From NCBI GenBank assembly GCA_943736015.1, contig OX031063.1, positions 42,486,672 through 42,550,671 on the forward strand: 64,000 nucleotides of DNA, read 5' to 3'. The notes under the pieces were generated by a model, which saw only the letters and a program-made list of their open reading frames with translations, ran no database searches and had not been told where the DNA came from. The position numbers and the translations under genes were made by a program. This DNA is from Tridacna crocea. Taxonomy: Eukaryota; Mollusca; Bivalvia; Cardiida; Cardiidae. Of this stretch, positions 62,631 to 64,000 are shown one piece after another. How positions within the stretch are numbered: position 1 is the stretch's first letter; every line of letters starts with the position of its first letter.

Positions 62631-64000
62631 ATCAAAGGACTGAAGGTCCTGAAAGTCGCACTAATGGTGAAACCTTGATATTTTGGGACTGATAGATGGT
62701 CATCACCCTTTTACAGGACAATCTTGCTTTTACGTAATTCAAACAGCTTTGGAAAACAGAGCTGAAAGAAAGAAAAACTCATTTGTTTTTACTCAAGGTT
62801 TTCTTCCAATTAGACTCACATTTAATGGTGTAGTCAAATTTGATTAGTTCTCAGCAATTCTTCGATTTTGACTAGTCTGCAATTTACTTGAGCAAATGCA
62901 GTTACTTGTAATAGGCAGCTTCCCACCAAGTTAGATCTTTTCATTTTTCTTTTTCTTTAATATATCCATGTTGGCATAAAGCCTGGCATAATATACCCAA
63001 AACAATATTAAATGTATGTCATTGGTCACCTCTATTACTTGGAACTTACTGAAACAGTGCCACTGCATACCGATGCTAGCACTTGACAATTTTTGAAAAT
63101 GGACACATAAGGGACATCTCTGTGAAATCATTTCAAAATCTGACCAACCATTTCAGTGAAGAAGAATTTTCAAGAATTTCTTCATGTCCGAATAGTGCAA
63201 GTGGACCCCATTTACCAGAGCCATGTTTCTTGATGGATCAGAATTTCGAAAACATTTTTGAAAATGGTCACCCAAGGAAGATTGCTTTGAAATTATTTTA
63301 AAATCTGATCATGGGTTTCAGAGAAGGTGAATTTTCAAGAAATTCTTCATTTCCATATAGTAGCCCCAATTCACCTGAGCCATGTTTCTTGGCAAATCAA
63401 AATTTCGCAAACAAGTTTTTAAACGGGTCACCCAAGGAACATCTCTGTGAACTTTTTTCAATATCTGATCAGCTGTTTCAGAGAAGTAAGAATTTTCAAG
63501 AATTTCTGCATGTCCATATAAGTACAAGTAGCCCCCATTCACCAGAGCCATGTTTCTTGACGGATTGAAATTTCGCAAACAATTTTTGAAAAGGGTCACC
63601 CATAGAATATCCCTGAGAAATTATTTCGAAATATGACCAGTGGTTTCTGAGAAGAAGAATTTTTTAGAATTTCTTCATTCCTGTATAGTGCAAATAGCCC
63701 CCATTCACCAGAGTCATGTTTCTTGACTGATCAAAATTTCACGAAAAAGTTTTGGAAAGGGTCACTTAAGGTAGTGGACCTGTAATAAGCATAGTGCAGC
63801 ATGGCATAAAATTTCTGGACAGTTGATAAGACCTATTTTGTACAGATATGATACTATTGCACATTTTTGACCGAACAGAAATTCCTTCGGGGTCCGTCTT
63901 GAAATTATTTGTTGATAATTTTGTTAGTTTCCAGAAAAGGGAGGTAATTATCATATCCATTTGTAATGAAATTATAGTAGTTATAGATTTATAAATGATA
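62631..64000 (+). repeat. Long duplicated block, copy 2 (runs off the window)
   Basis: Matches 44856-46226 with only scattered substitutions. Includes the same 165-bp tandem array and the family D insertion from 63766. Confidence 0.97.

Overview
This is a eukaryotic, AT-rich, intron-bearing and repeat-saturated window. The protein content (a secreted C1q-domain protein without collagen repeats; a LON-domain/RING-type gene with several introns) and the repeats (GACG-tailed and GGACACACGGAC-bearing elements, GATCAGCCTGCGCAG palindromes, tRNA-derived SINEs) point to a bivalve mollusc, probably a clam-like lineage. Species cannot be fixed from sequence alone. I see no bacterial operon, rRNA, autonomous transposase or reverse transcriptase.

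Genes. (1) Plus strand, 33834-37212: a complete two-exon gene for a 251-residue secreted coiled-coil + C1q-domain protein. (2) Minus strand, 61255-54472: the last four coding exons of a LONRF-type gene (LON substrate-binding domain protein; the RING/TPR part lies beyond the right edge). All exon phases agree across the junctions. (3) Plus strand, 16357-16474: one plausible first coding exon, unrecognised, with no downstream exon found. The two recognised genes are unrelated and not an operon.

Repeats. The dominant feature is a foldback MITE, here called family A. It is about 225-230 bp, flanked by TTAA, with TTAACYCWTTACCA ends and an off-centre, near-perfect hairpin of about 33-bp arms separated by one base. 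By eye I count roughly 70-80 full, nested or eroded copies, perhaps a quarter of the window. Plus orientation means the long shoulder (containing GCAGACGACAAAATAAA) comes before the hairpin. Three further TTAA-flanked families occur: B (about 228 bp, ends TTAACCCTTTACCCCAT, hairpin related to A), C (about 500-560 bp, ends TTAAAGGTGG) and D (about 370 bp, ends GGTAGTGGACCCGTAATA). Nested insertions (C in A, B in A, A in A, D in a tandem repeat) and arrays of elements sharing one TTAA give direct evidence for TTAA target duplication, as in piggyBac-type transposons.

Layout. 1-15 kb: dense A/B/C elements, GATC-type palindromes and family G repeats. 15-19 kb: sparser, with a 102-bp perfect foldback, an orphan exon and a tRNA-SINE. 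19.5-24 kb: stacked nested elements and a triple A array. 24-28.6 kb: mostly anonymous, with a 1.37-kb minisatellite. 28.6-33.4 kb: A copies, SINEs and an inverted pair of TTCGCCC arrays. 33.7-37.2 kb: C1q gene, whose stop codon is fused to a TTAA element. 37.5-54 kb: A/B copies, a long duplicated block (partner at 62.6-64 kb) and about 2 kb of anonymous DNA at 47.2-49.3 kb. 54.4-61.3 kb: LONRF exons with element-filled introns. 61.3-64 kb: A copies and the second copy of the duplicated block.
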